A stretch of DNA of 17,813 nucleotides from Entrophospora sp. SA101 (lineage: Eukaryota; Glomeromycota; Glomeromycetes; Entrophosporales; Entrophosporaceae). The DNA is taken from assembly GCA_958430865.1 (NCBI GenBank), contig CAUDNR010004167.1, positions 106,894 to 124,706 on the forward strand, written 5' to 3'. The position numbers and the translations under genes were made by a program. The notes below the pieces were generated by a model that had not been told where the DNA came from, made no database searches, and saw only the letters and a program-made list of their open reading frames with translations. The stretch's first letter is position 1, and each line of letters opens with the position of its first letter. Below, piece by piece: positions 9,118 to 17,021 of this stretch.

Positions 9118-9482
9118 TAAGCTGACTTAGACATTGTACAACTTATTGTTGTAAACAAATCATCTACATCAAGAATATATGCCTTATTTAAATAATAACA
9201 TAGTGTTAATTAGAACTAGTAAAAAAAGGCATATTTGTTAAATATTTTATATTTATTTATATTTACTTACATTTGAAATCACATTTCTTATTCTTTAAAA
9301 TTTTTCATTGAAATTGATGGTTTAAGAGTTGTTTGAACATCACTCTATTATAAGGCGAATTAACAAATTAGTATGATATCCTTCAGATATATTTAAATTG
9401 TTCAATCTAAAAAAAATTATTATTTTACTTCTTCAGACTCATTTTTTTCTTCATTGTCATTGTCTTCTTCTGGTTCATTTTC
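9118..9482 (-). other. mostly non-coding; acidic coding-like relic at the right
   Basis: No intact gene. Between about 9420 and 9482 the minus strand reads an acidic Glu/Asn/Asp-rich peptide (ENEPEEDNDNEEKNESEE) directly continuing, after a one-base shift, from the coding-like 93-bp repeat at 9483-9575. This suggests a short broken exon of unknown family. Confidence 0.25.
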
Positions 9483-9575
9483 TTAAAGTTATCTATAAGA
9501 TCCCAAACGATCCAATTATTTGTCTGTTCATCCTGTTTTGTTTGTGTTGCTTATAATTAAGTAGCTATATTATTG
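9483..9575 (-). repeat. 93-bp dispersed repeat, copy 1 (inverse of 14687-14779)
   Basis: The reverse complement matches 14687-14779 at 89 of 93 positions, and all four differences are transitions. On the minus strand one frame reads QTKQDEQTNNWIVWDLIDNF, so the repeat may be part of a coding family. Confidence 0.8.
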
Positions 9576-10204
9576 AATAATAGAGAAATACTCATTTCAC
9601 ATTAGAAAATATATATATAATAAATTTCAGCATTAAAATAAATTATTAATTTACCTTTACAATTTATCATAGTAAAAACTCCTCCGATTGTTAATGATTT
9701 CAAATTTTGGTTTGTAAAAAAAAAATCTTTTTAGCACTTTTTTTTACTCGTATCAGATCCTCACAACTTATAGTGAGCGTTGCTTATTGGTTTAAAAAAA
9801 AACAATACAATTTTGTCACACAAAATTCAAAATATCACATTTTTTATTACTCCTGTATGCTTTTACAACACAAAGGACGTCCTCAGAAATTAAGATATTA
9901 AGATTTGGTTTGGTTTGATTTGATTAAGAAGGTTAATATTAATATCCTCAAAAATTAAATATTTAATTGTACAACCTTGAAAAATTTTGAAATGTAAATT
10001 TGTATCTGTTTCAAATATTTCAAATATTTTGGATATTTGTAATTATTTTGGACATTCATAATTATTTGAGATATTTGTATTTATTTTGAATATTCATAAT
10101 CATTACATTACAAATATTCATAATATTTGAAAATTGAAATTTTTGGATTTAAAATATTCAAATAAGGTAGGATTACAGTTAGGAATCCTACTCTGCAAAA
10201 AAAC
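9576..10204. other. AT-rich repeats, no gene
   Basis: No credible gene. It contains TTTGG/TTTGA pentamer-like runs near 9904-9926, the 38-bp tandem at 10033-10108, and a short hairpin (GTAGGATT...AATCCTAC) near 10167-10191. Confidence 0.45.
10033..10108. repeat. two tandem 38-bp units
   Basis: Units at 10033-10070 and 10071-10108 both begin ATATTTGTA and carry ATTCATAAT at matching positions; they differ at a handful of bases. A related half-motif follows near 10110-10130. Confidence 0.55.
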
Positions 10205-10828
10205 ATGTTATTACTAGAAAGTCTATGCACTAATTTATAACTCATCTCAGCTGGTAGAATACAATTGATTGAGTTATTCTATTGTCACTTCTTCCTGGAC
10301 TTGGTAATCCATGAACTTCTGCATAATTTTCAGGAAAGTTTTTTACTATAGCAATATTTTTATCAATTGCCATTTTCTAGAAAATCCTTTACTACTTCTG
10401 CAACATTTTTTACCAATTACCATTTTAGTTTTCCATTGAGTCATTCTTTTAATATTACCATGAATTCTTGGTAAAAGACCATTGTTTATCAGGTGACTTC
10501 TGATATTTTCAAAGTAAGTCCCACCAATTCCCAACATGTTGAGATAAGTTTCTTGACAAAAAGGTGTATTGTGATCCCAGTGATAGAAAGTTCTTTTATT
10601 AGATCTAATTTTCTTTTTAAGGCTTGCTAATCCACCATCCATTGCCTTAAGTTGGGCCATTAAAAATATGTCTTGTTCAGACTTGTAAAGAGCTTGAAAG
10701 GATTCCCTTAATTCTGCAAATTGTTTCTTGGGAATCCTTGAAGAACAACCACAATTACAACCTTGTTCTAAAAAATCAATTGCTTCTTGATATTCATTAT
10801 AACCATTATATTTATTATTACTTTTCAT
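10205..10828 (-). pseudogene. transposon-associated protein, frameshifted and truncated
   Basis: The ATG at 10828-10826 opens a 160-codon frame. Near its N-terminus is a Cys cluster (CNCGCS, residues 24-29), then FHLYHWDHNTPF-like text, CQETYLNMLGIGGTYFENIR and LPRIHGNIKRM. From memory this pattern (a C-rich start, then a GI-x(n)-L...G-x-x-P-R-x-HGN-x-x-R block) recurs in large transposon-linked protein families of arbuscular mycorrhizal fungi and some invertebrates and fish. I cannot name the superfamily. The frame shifts after KTKMVIG (about 10410), and the true continuation, NFPENYAEVHGLPSPGR, is found in another frame at lower coordinates, followed by more shifts and loss of homology near 10205. 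A local duplication of about 50 bp (10333-10377 against 10380-10426) sits at the break. Non-functional. Confidence 0.6.
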
Positions 10829-11479
10829 ATATACTTATCCCTATATATAATTTATAATTTTATGTTCACTTTGTAGTTTTTTATAATTGTTTTAAAATTG
10901 AAGGAAAGTATATGAATGGAATTAAGCTTGGATGAATCAATGGAATAGAATAGTTTTAGGTAAATGATTTAAAAGATATGATTGTTCAATAACTTGTGAA
11001 GAGAAATTGGAAAATTTGGTCAACCTCCCCATGAAAAATAATTATTGCCTAGATTTAAGTTGGCTTATCATCATTAATAATCAAAATGAGGAAAGACAAT
11101 TTAAAAAGCAAACAATAAATGAAATAATAACAATTTAATAAAAAATTGACTATCTTTACCAATGAATTTTTCCACACATTGTTGATCATAAACAGAAAAT
11201 GTTATTATTGCTTTAACAAATCATGTGTAGTGGTTTATATTTTGTTTACTTTTTATAGATGTAAAATTTACTTAGTTTATTTTGAGATAATCAATTAAAT
11301 ATCTACTGAATAGATTATAACAATAAGATTAATTATAGTTTATTTATATTTTTATTATTTAATTAATTGTTAATATATATTTATCACGAAATTCTTCATT
11401 GAATAAATAAAAAGAAAAAATAGATTAACAATTAATCATAAGACTTATTTTCCTTCAAAGTATTTTTGCTTTTTATTAG
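10829..11479. other. no gene seen
   Basis: AT-rich sequence without a credible open frame or a definable repeat. Confidence 0.4.
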
Positions 11480-12165
11480 ATAATAATGCACCTTCATTTT
11501 GCTTTCTTTTTCTGACATTATTATTTTTCTTTCTTCTTGGTAGATTTCATAAGTAATCCTTTCTTTCCTCAGGTAAGATTCCAGTGTCTGAGTATCATTT
11601 ATTTGAAAATATAAAGGAACAATTTTTTCTCTTTGCTCTTCTTTTAATTACTTCTGATTATACTATAATTCTTGGGTTCCATGGTAGATTTGATGTAAAT
11701 TAATTTCATATTAACTATTTTTATATAGGGGTAATTCTATATATCACTTAAGATAGAGAGACATTATAAAACTGATCACACTAAAATCATACTAAATTTT
11801 GATCCCTGTAATACCAATGTTCACTTTGTCTGGTTATGTTGATCTTGTTTACCCTTTCAATTTGTTTGTGGTAATTACAGCAGAGAGCACTTATGTCCTC
11901 TACTGTCTTCATAAGCAGTTACATCTCAATCAAGCATTACTTTGCATTGAAGGCAGAAAATTGTTATTCTATCTCATATTTCACTACCTTTGGTGTTAAA
12001 ACTTCTTATCTTAAAAGGTCAATCAAACTCTTCTTTTCTTTTACACTTTTCTAAGGCTTCTTTAAAAATCTTTTTTTATTCCTTTCTCAATCAGCAATAT
12101 TATTATCTAATCCTTGTTGCAACAAAGTTTCATCACATCCTCAACAACAAAATTTAATGATTTCT
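11480..12165 (-). pseudogene. broken gene copy A, unknown family
   Basis: Read on the minus strand from 12165 downward, one frame gives protein-like text for about 370 nt: LLQQGLDNNIAD, ERNKKRFLKKP, KSVKEKKSLIDLLR, EVLTPKVVKYEIE, then KTVEDISALCCNYHKQIERV and ITRQSEHWYYRDQN. It is cut by six in-frame stops (minus-strand codons at + positions 12087, 12051, 12006, 11964, 11937 and 11919). Further left, in other frames, come KIVPLYFQINDTQTLESYL and RKERITYEIYQEERK. Both ends align with copy B (TRQSEHWYYQ and the KINDTRALETYLRKEW block), which supports a real ancestral gene. The protein family is not recognised. Clearly dead as it stands. Confidence 0.5.
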
Positions 12166-12324
12166 CTTCCTTCTTCATCTCATCAATTAATTGTTAAACC
12201 ATCTTTTATATTAAAACATTGTTTGATAATAGCAGGATAATAAGTTTTTTTCTTGTGTTGTTTTTAATGTAGTTTTAACAAAAAAATCAAGTCAGTACTC
12301 AATCATGAAAGAGGACTCTTGAAA

Positions 12325-12722
12325 TTATGGTTGGAGTGGAACATTATTGTTGGCTTCAGAAATATCACCAAGAAAGATAAAAATAGACAGTAAGTTTGTT
12401 TGTATTAGATTTTTTTGCCCAGAGATTTCTGTCTTTTGTTTTATAATTGGTGCATTCTCATACTGCTTTCTTTTCTTAATTATTTTTCTTTCTTCTTGGT
12501 AAATTTCACAAGTAATCCATTCTTTTCTTAGATAAGTTTCCAATGCCCGAGTATCATTTATTTTGAAAATATAAGGAGCAATTTTTTCACTATAATTCTT
12601 TGAGACCTAATTTCGTATTAACTATTTTTGTCTAGACAAATATCATGATAATACAACGGTGATGTTAAATACTATTGATCCCTGAAATTCTTGGTAATAC
12701 CAATGTTCACTTTGTCTGGTAT
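12325..12722 (-). pseudogene. broken gene copy B, tandem relative of copy A
   Basis: The minus strand opens with TRQSEHWYYQEFQGS near 12722 and later has APYIFKINDTRAL continuing into METYLRKEWITCEIYQEERK and a Lys/Gln-rich tail ending at 12325. A 72-codon frame starts at the internal ATG 12543. Several stops separate the 5' and 3' parts. Nucleotide similarity to copy A runs along its length (for example ATACCAATGTTCACTTTGTC at about 11810 and 12700), with copies offset by about 890-930 bp. The similarity stops abruptly at 12722, where a Tc1-like end begins, so its 5' part was lost or displaced. Confidence 0.5.
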
Positions 12723-12844
12723 GCCCCATTTTTACTTGATAAGCAAATACGATTGGAATAATAAAATTTTTGCATGTCACTTTATTCAATTATAATTATT
12801 TTTGATGATCTGCAAGTGTCCTTATATTTTTGACCAGGAGTGTG
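12723..12844. mobile_element. candidate Tc1/mariner-like terminus
   Basis: Read from the right on the minus strand, the sequence is TA followed by CACACTCCTGGTCAAAAATA, similar in style to the CACTCCCTGGAC end of the 4993-5699 element. TA lies outside at 12845-12846. It starts exactly where copy B loses similarity to copy A. No opposite end is seen, so it may be a truncated or solo end. Confidence 0.4.
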
Positions 12845-12846
12845 TA

Positions 12847-13217
12847 TCTATTATTATAAGGATTATATACTAAGGATACCGGCTGCAACTTTTGATGATG
12901 GTTGCTACCATCTTTGCGTCATATAAAAATGATTTCAACCACTGGTTACAACCACCTTTACGACCATTTTGTTTCATTTTTTGGATTTCGACATGGAACA
13001 CTATTATATACAACTGTTGAGAAAATCAGACCATGTTTGCTTTAGCACAATAATGAGATACAAGACTTCAAAAACACGTGAACATAATTTTGCAGGGACC
13101 ATTACTCAAAAAAATTTATAATGTTCCTAGTATTAATACTAACCACATTTTGTCAAGACTCGCACATTCAAAAAAAAATTTAAGAATTTTTGTTGTGTAA
13201 CAGTACAAATTTAGAAA
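12847..13217. other. no gene; short hairpin
   Basis: No credible gene. GATGGTTGCTACCATC at 12897-12912 is a 6-bp stem with a 4-nt loop, and related GGTTAC/CAACC half-motifs recur to about 12965, perhaps a relic of a palindromic repeat. Confidence 0.35.
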
Positions 13218-13421
13218 CTATCTCCGGAAACTTGAAATTTGATTGGATAATAATGTTACATCCGCGAATTCCGCGTATTGAAACTTCAACACCAAAGCTG
13301 CTGATATATCGTTATAAGCAATTAATGATTATCGCCGTTCATAATAAATTATTAATGTGCAAGTCAACAAGAGCCAATAACTTTAGCATCTAAAAACAAG
13401 CACGTGAATAAAATTTCAATA

Positions 13422-13478
<57 letters not shown>

Positions 13479-13614
13479 GACAACGAACGTAATAGTAAAT
13501 CGAAAGTCTAACCTCGTCCAATCCATCAGTTATTTGCCTGATATTTTGATTATAATCATCTACGATCATTACCACCGTAACGGTGAGGTACTTTGGCGTT
13601 TTAATGATCATATC
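13218..13614 (-). pseudogene. CobW-like (COG0523) GTPase fragments
   Basis: Two minus-strand segments match CobW-family metal-chaperone GTPases in the correct order. The first (from 13611) contains LTVTVVMIVDDYNQNI, like the family's L-x-x-V-x-TVVDAxN region. The second (about 13318-13218) reads AYNDISAALVLKFQYAEFAD then VTLLSNQ, like the family's VDQ(I/L)EFADVILLNKTD, with the guanine-specificity NKxD degraded to SNQ. Between them lies a candidate intron holding an (AAT)n tract; a GT donor is at 13512-13511, but I could not find an acceptor in matching phase. The P-loop GxxGxGKT region and the C-terminal domain are not recognisable nearby. Most likely a relic. Family recognition is from motif memory. 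Confidence 0.42.
13424..13478. repeat. (AAT)n microsatellite
   Basis: About 18 uninterrupted trinucleotide repeats. On the minus strand it reads poly-Ile, an artefact of the repeat. Confidence 0.95.
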
Positions 13615-14053
13615 CTACTACATTATTGATATGTACGAATCATTTTAATTCTGTTACATATTAATAATTATATAGGTCCTTTCCTTTTTTTGATTAAGAA
13701 ATATAATAATTACAACAATAATGAATGTTTTTCTTGTGGGTTACGAACCGTTTCTATTTTCGGAGAAAATAGATATTGTGTCTGTATTTGTGCCAAGGCA
13801 TTTGTTGGACGAATTTGTTAGTTTTGGGACAAGCACAAGAAATATGACGATCTTTGTTGAAAAGAGTAATAGGTTTATTACAAAAAAAATTAATTATTTC
13901 TCTTCACAGTTAATTTCATTAATTTAAATCTTCTTTTTATTAAAAGAAAGAATATATTATACATATTATTTACCAAAATTATAATAAAAAAAGATTAAAA
14001 TAGGAAAAAATACATCATATTGGTTATAGGTTTTAAAAAAATATATCTTTGTA
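13615..14053. other. upstream region of the MID1-like gene
   Basis: It contains a 68-codon plus-strand frame at 13721-13927 starting with ATG (MNVFLVGYEPFLFSEKIDIV...), hydrophobic and then Ser/Thr-rich, matching no family I know. It is slightly less AT-rich than its surroundings. Whether it is a gene, an upstream exon or chance is unclear. Confidence 0.25.
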
Positions 14054-14632
14054 ATGACAAAATTTACAAATGACTATATAGTATTACTAAGTTTCATAAT
14101 AATATGTTACGTCAGGATAATATCGATCAAAGCTCAGAGCCCTATAACTATCCAGTTATTTGATTCAATAATATCAAACGCAACTATAAAATCTGGACAA
14201 ACAATTCATTACATGTATAATGTTAGTCAAGCAGGAAATGTACTGCTAAGGAACATTAGGAGAGATATATCAACAGAAAAGACATCATTGGAAACCGATA
14301 ATTCACAAATTGTAAAAAATAATCTGATAACAAATAACATATTTATAACGTTGACAATTTGTAAACAACCGCTTTCAGCTGAAAATAACACAATACCGGA
14401 AACATTACAAATATTTTATTCTAATTACTCGGTACCAAGTGCAGACGATAGTAATAGCAACCCAATTAATTGGGATTATGGGTTTGCATCAAAAAATTTA
14501 ACAAATTATGAGGAAAATGTGCTATACATAGGAGTTTTTGCTCCTACATTTAACGCGGAATTTGCAGGGGATTATAATTTTCAAATTGGAGTCTCATCAA
14601 AAGGTAATGTTTTAAAAAGTTTATTATATTAA
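14054..14632 (+). CDS. MID1: MID1-like stretch-activated Ca2+ channel subunit, N-terminal part only
   Basis: The ATG at 14054 starts a signal-peptide-like segment (YIVLLSFIIICYVRII, cleavage plausible after IKA near residue 27), so the protein enters the secretory pathway. The rest is extracellular-type, with five N-glycosylation sequons (N42, N56, N111, N124, N148). The order of motifs follows fungal Mid1: IFITLTICKQP (96-106), LQIFYSNYS (118-126), then LYIGVFAP and AGDYNFQIGVSS (157-182). Mid1 partners Cch1 in plasma-membrane Ca2+ influx. Family members are about 500-650 aa; this frame has 192. Exon 1 probably ends at a GTAATG donor at 14604, but the following DNA holds a dispersed repeat and TLDc pieces and no Mid1 Cys-rich C-terminal region. 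It is either a truncated gene or a gene separated from its second half. Confidence 0.6.
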   Translation: MTKFTNDYIVLLSFIIICYVRIISIKAQSPITIQLFDSIISNATIKSGQTIHYMYNVSQAGNVLLRNIRRDISTEKTSLETDNSQIVKNNLITNNIFITLTICKQPLSAENNTIPETLQIFYSNYSVPSADDSNSNPINWDYGFASKNLTNYEENVLYIGVFAPTFNAEFAGDYNFQIGVSSKGNVLKSLLY

Positions 14633-14686
14633 TATTTAAATTTTTGATATTTATTCTATATTATATGCTAACATATAAAAAAACAA

Positions 14687-14779
14687 CAATGATATAGCTA
14701 TTTAATTATAAGCAACACAAACAAAACAGGATGAACAGACAAATAATTGGATCATTTGGGATTTTATAGATAACTTTAA
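14687..14779 (+). repeat. 93-bp dispersed repeat, copy 2 (inverse of 9483-9575)
   Basis: It matches the reverse complement of 9483-9575 at 89 of 93 positions. It sits 55 bp after the MID1-like stop codon, where a second exon would be expected. A much weaker third relative may lie at about 15029-15105. Confidence 0.8.
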
Positions 14780-15141
14780 TATTTGCATTTTAATTCAAAC
14801 ATGATGAATTTAAAAACTGCGGAACGATACACACACACGGTTTTGCCTACACGGAAAAAGGACAGTAAAGTTGATCGTGATACATGCAGACGTTCTTGAC
14901 CCCGTCATGGAAAAAACGTTGTACGATTTGGTCATGAAGTGAATGACAACTGGATGAGCCTTTTATTATTAGTTTGTTAATTATATATATAACTAAAGGT
15001 AAATAAGAATCTGAAATTTGTTATATTGCTATATGAATTATAAGAACACAAACAGAATGAGTAAATATATTATTATTTTGACGATTTACAAACTATTTAA
15101 CTGTAGAAAAAAATTTTTTGGATTCACACACTTCATTCAGG
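14780..15141 (+). other. coding-like relics, no intact gene
   Basis: From about 14815 to 14960 all plus frames give short protein-like stretches (KLIVIHADVLDPVMEKTLYD in one; GKNVVRFGHEVNDNWMS in another), suggesting a frameshifted fragment of unknown family. The rest is AT-rich. Confidence 0.25.
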
Positions 15142-15475
15142 GAAATCAAGTATAAATTCAAATTTTTGTATCGCAGTAGTAAGGATGGTTTTAAACAAAA
15201 CTACAATGTGATAATATCAACAAGACCCTTCTGTTGCCAAAATACAAATTCCAGGGCAAATTATTGGTGGTTATAATCCACTTATTGTAAAGTCTGGAAA
15301 GATAGCACCCCGTGACATTACCTTATTTTTATGGTTTGTCACACACAATTTATTATATTAATCATCAAAATTTCATAGTATCTTTTCAGGCTTTATGGTA
15401 ATTGGAATGGAAGTGGATTTAAGAACACAATAGAAAGTTATAAGTGATAGAAATGATATTAATACTGCTCAATTA

Positions 15476-15552
15476 GTTATGTAATTGACTGTCAGTGTAA
15501 GCATGCAATTTGGTGCTTTCCTACTTGGTTTCCCAAGTTTGGTAGTGGATTT
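15476..15552 (+). repeat. 77-bp perfect inverted repeat, left copy
   Basis: Identical to the reverse complement of 17737-17813. It starts GTTATGTAATTGACTGTCAG and ends ...GTAGTGGATTT. This copy lies inside the TLDc pseudogene in its native context. Confidence 0.95.
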
Positions 15553-15587
15553 GATCTTTCAATTAATACAGATTGTTGTTTGGGTGG

Positions 15588-15692
15588 TAGGGTTTGTATT
15601 CACGGATACCGTAAAGAGGGTCACACACTATTAAAATCAAGCGATTAACATGTGTTTTACGGTATTCACAGTATCCGTGAATACAAACCCTA
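15588..15692. mobile_element. 105-bp hAT-like MITE with perfect 8-bp target duplication
   Basis: Ends TAGGGTTTGTATTCACGGAT (15588) and its inverted match ending at 15692 agree over 22 bp or more. TTGGGTGG is duplicated at 15580-15587 and 15693-15700. An 8-bp duplication and YAGGG-type ends are hAT hallmarks. Taking out the element and one duplicate joins TLDc codons for DCCLGG and SPRSYNN in frame. Confidence 0.9.
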
Positions 15693-15778
15693 TTGGGTGG
15701 TTCACCAAGATCTTATAATAACATTAATATAGTAAAGGGCAACAATTCGATGAATTTGAGGTTTTTCAAATAAGATAA

Positions 15779-16395
15779 AAAATAATTAATTGGGCATCTT
15801 CACATGTGCTAATGGGATTAACATTTCAGATAGGATTTAGATTAGATTAAAATTTTAATTTTTTAATGTTTACGTGTAAAATTCAATATATCGTTATAAA
15901 ATAAATAAAAATGAATATTTTTGCAACTTTTTTTACTATATTTCTTTAAAAAATAATAAGTATATATATATGTGTGTGTAATACAAACGTTATTTAGTGC
16001 AGCTTCCGCACTTATTAGAAGACAATAAGTCCTGATGAAATATTTTGACAAAGATTATTTAAGATATATTTAATTAAAAAATTAAAAATTAATTTTTCTG
16101 TGAACCGTTTAAATTTTACCTAGATGCGAAATTTATAGATTAGTATTGGTATTGGTAAATTGTTTTCCTTTTTGCTAATGTTCTTTTCCCTTAGACAGTT
16201 TTCAATTGCTTGAATATCAATATTGATTGATTAAGTTACTTTGCAATAATAAACCCATTTTTATCTTTATCTTTATCAACGAAAATTTCATTAAGGATAA
16301 CTTCGGGTCTTCGCAGAAGAAAATAATAATCGTTAATAAACTTTTAAAAATAAGTATAAAATCAAAAACATTGTCATTATTTTTTTTTCGTTTAA
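15779..16395. other. no gene; small hairpins
   Basis: AT-rich. It contains a short (TA)n/(TG)n run near 15960-15980 and adjoining stems AGTGC...GCACT (about 15997-16013) and ACTTATT...AATAAGT (16010-16016 with 16024-16030). Overlapping open frames on both strands at 16217-16427 are Lys/Ile/Phe low-complexity, and I do not accept them as genes. Confidence 0.4.
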
Positions 16396-16750
16396 AACGC
16401 TTTGATAAAAGCAACAAGTGTAGTTAATGCCGTGGTGAAAGGTAATAATTGTGGAACTTTGGTAAAAAGCCATGTTTATTTGCTTTAATGAGCAAGGTTA
16501 GGACTAACTAGTGAGTGCTAACAACGATTAATGAGGTAATTTGCTTTGGTGAGTAAGCAAAAGTTAGCCGGAAATACTGGTAATATTATTGTAATCGTAA
16601 ACGTAAGGCCGTTAAACAAGCTGCTCAAGTTGTTTTGTCAAATAAACCAAAGCGAGTTTGCAATCGGCTAATAAACGTAAGCAAGGGCAAGAGACTGAAA
16701 CAAATCGATCACAAGTGAATAAAAGGAACTTTATAAACCATAATTGTTAA
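16396..16750 (+). pseudogene. frameshifted coding-like segment, unknown family
   Basis: From 16396 one frame reads NALIKATSVVNAVVKGNNCG and continues to a stop near 16488. From about 16560, frame-switching text follows: VSKQKLAGNTGN, then CNRKRKAVKQAAQVVLSNK (from 16591), then SLQSANKRKQGQETETNRSQ and NKRNFINHNC with TAA at 16748-16750. Composition (Lys, Gln, Asn, Ala) is clearly more protein-like and less AT-rich than neighbouring DNA. At least two frameshifts would be needed to join it. Family unknown. Confidence 0.33.
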
Positions 16751-17021
16751 TTAGCTGAAATGATACTTCGCAATATCACCATTTAACGAGAATCGAAAAA
16801 TTGGTAAAAAGTTTATTTCAAAATATTATTACAAGATAAGAAATAAAATAAGGATGAAATAAATAAATAAAGAATAAATTTATAGTGGAGATTAAATTAG
16901 TCATTCATCAATTCTTTTACCATTGTTACTAGAATCTAATTAATTAATATTGTTGGTAATAATTAATAAGTAGTAATTTCCAATTAACAATAATGAAAAT
17001 TTTATTCACCTTTGTTAACAT
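16751..17021. other. 3' flank of the kinase gene
   Basis: AT-rich DNA downstream of the minus-strand kinase stop codon; nothing else seen. Confidence 0.4.

Larger units (their letters stand above)
15142..15778 (+). pseudogene. TLDc-domain pseudogene
   Basis: Pieces of a TLDc domain appear in order: KYKFKFLYRSSKDGFK (from 15148), CDNINKTL, then PGQIIGGYNPLIVKSG (about 15251-15301), a likely intron ending TTTTCAG near 15390, then FKNTIESYK, DRNDINTAQL, FPKFGSGFDLSI (about 15528-15563) and finally DEFEVFQIR with TAA at 15776-15778, the usual TLDc ending. TLDc proteins (often BTB-TLDc in these fungi) act in oxidative-stress resistance and V-ATPase regulation in other eukaryotes. Frameshifts fall near 15209 and 15240, stops near 15445, and a MITE interrupts it at 15588-15692. 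Its 15476-15552 segment is repeated inverted at the window's right end. No BTB domain is seen upstream. Confidence 0.75.

Noticed and set aside
9707..9901. 64-codon plus-strand frame
   Set aside because: Low-complexity and unsupported by composition or motifs; it starts at a TTG-type or weak context within AT-rich repeats.
11799..11999. 66-codon plus-strand frame
   Set aside because: It is antisense to the broken gene copy A, whose minus-strand text is supported by copy B.
11919..12089. Alternative genetic code with TAA/TAG read as Gln
   Set aside because: Stops in copy A would read sensibly as Gln, but one is TGA, other frames here shift, and the intact GTPase frame uses TAA as a normal terminator. 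A pseudogene is simpler.
13424..13478. CRISPR-like periodic array
   Set aside because: A plain trinucleotide microsatellite with no spacers, in a eukaryotic context.
13390..13611. Minus-strand frame with a long poly-Ile run
   Set aside because: The poly-Ile is the (AAT)n microsatellite. Only the part near 13513-13611 has protein character, and it is described as a CobW-like fragment.
16217..16427. Two 66-codon frames on opposite strands
   Set aside because: They overlap almost completely, are Lys/Ile/Phe low-complexity, and look like AT-rich chance.
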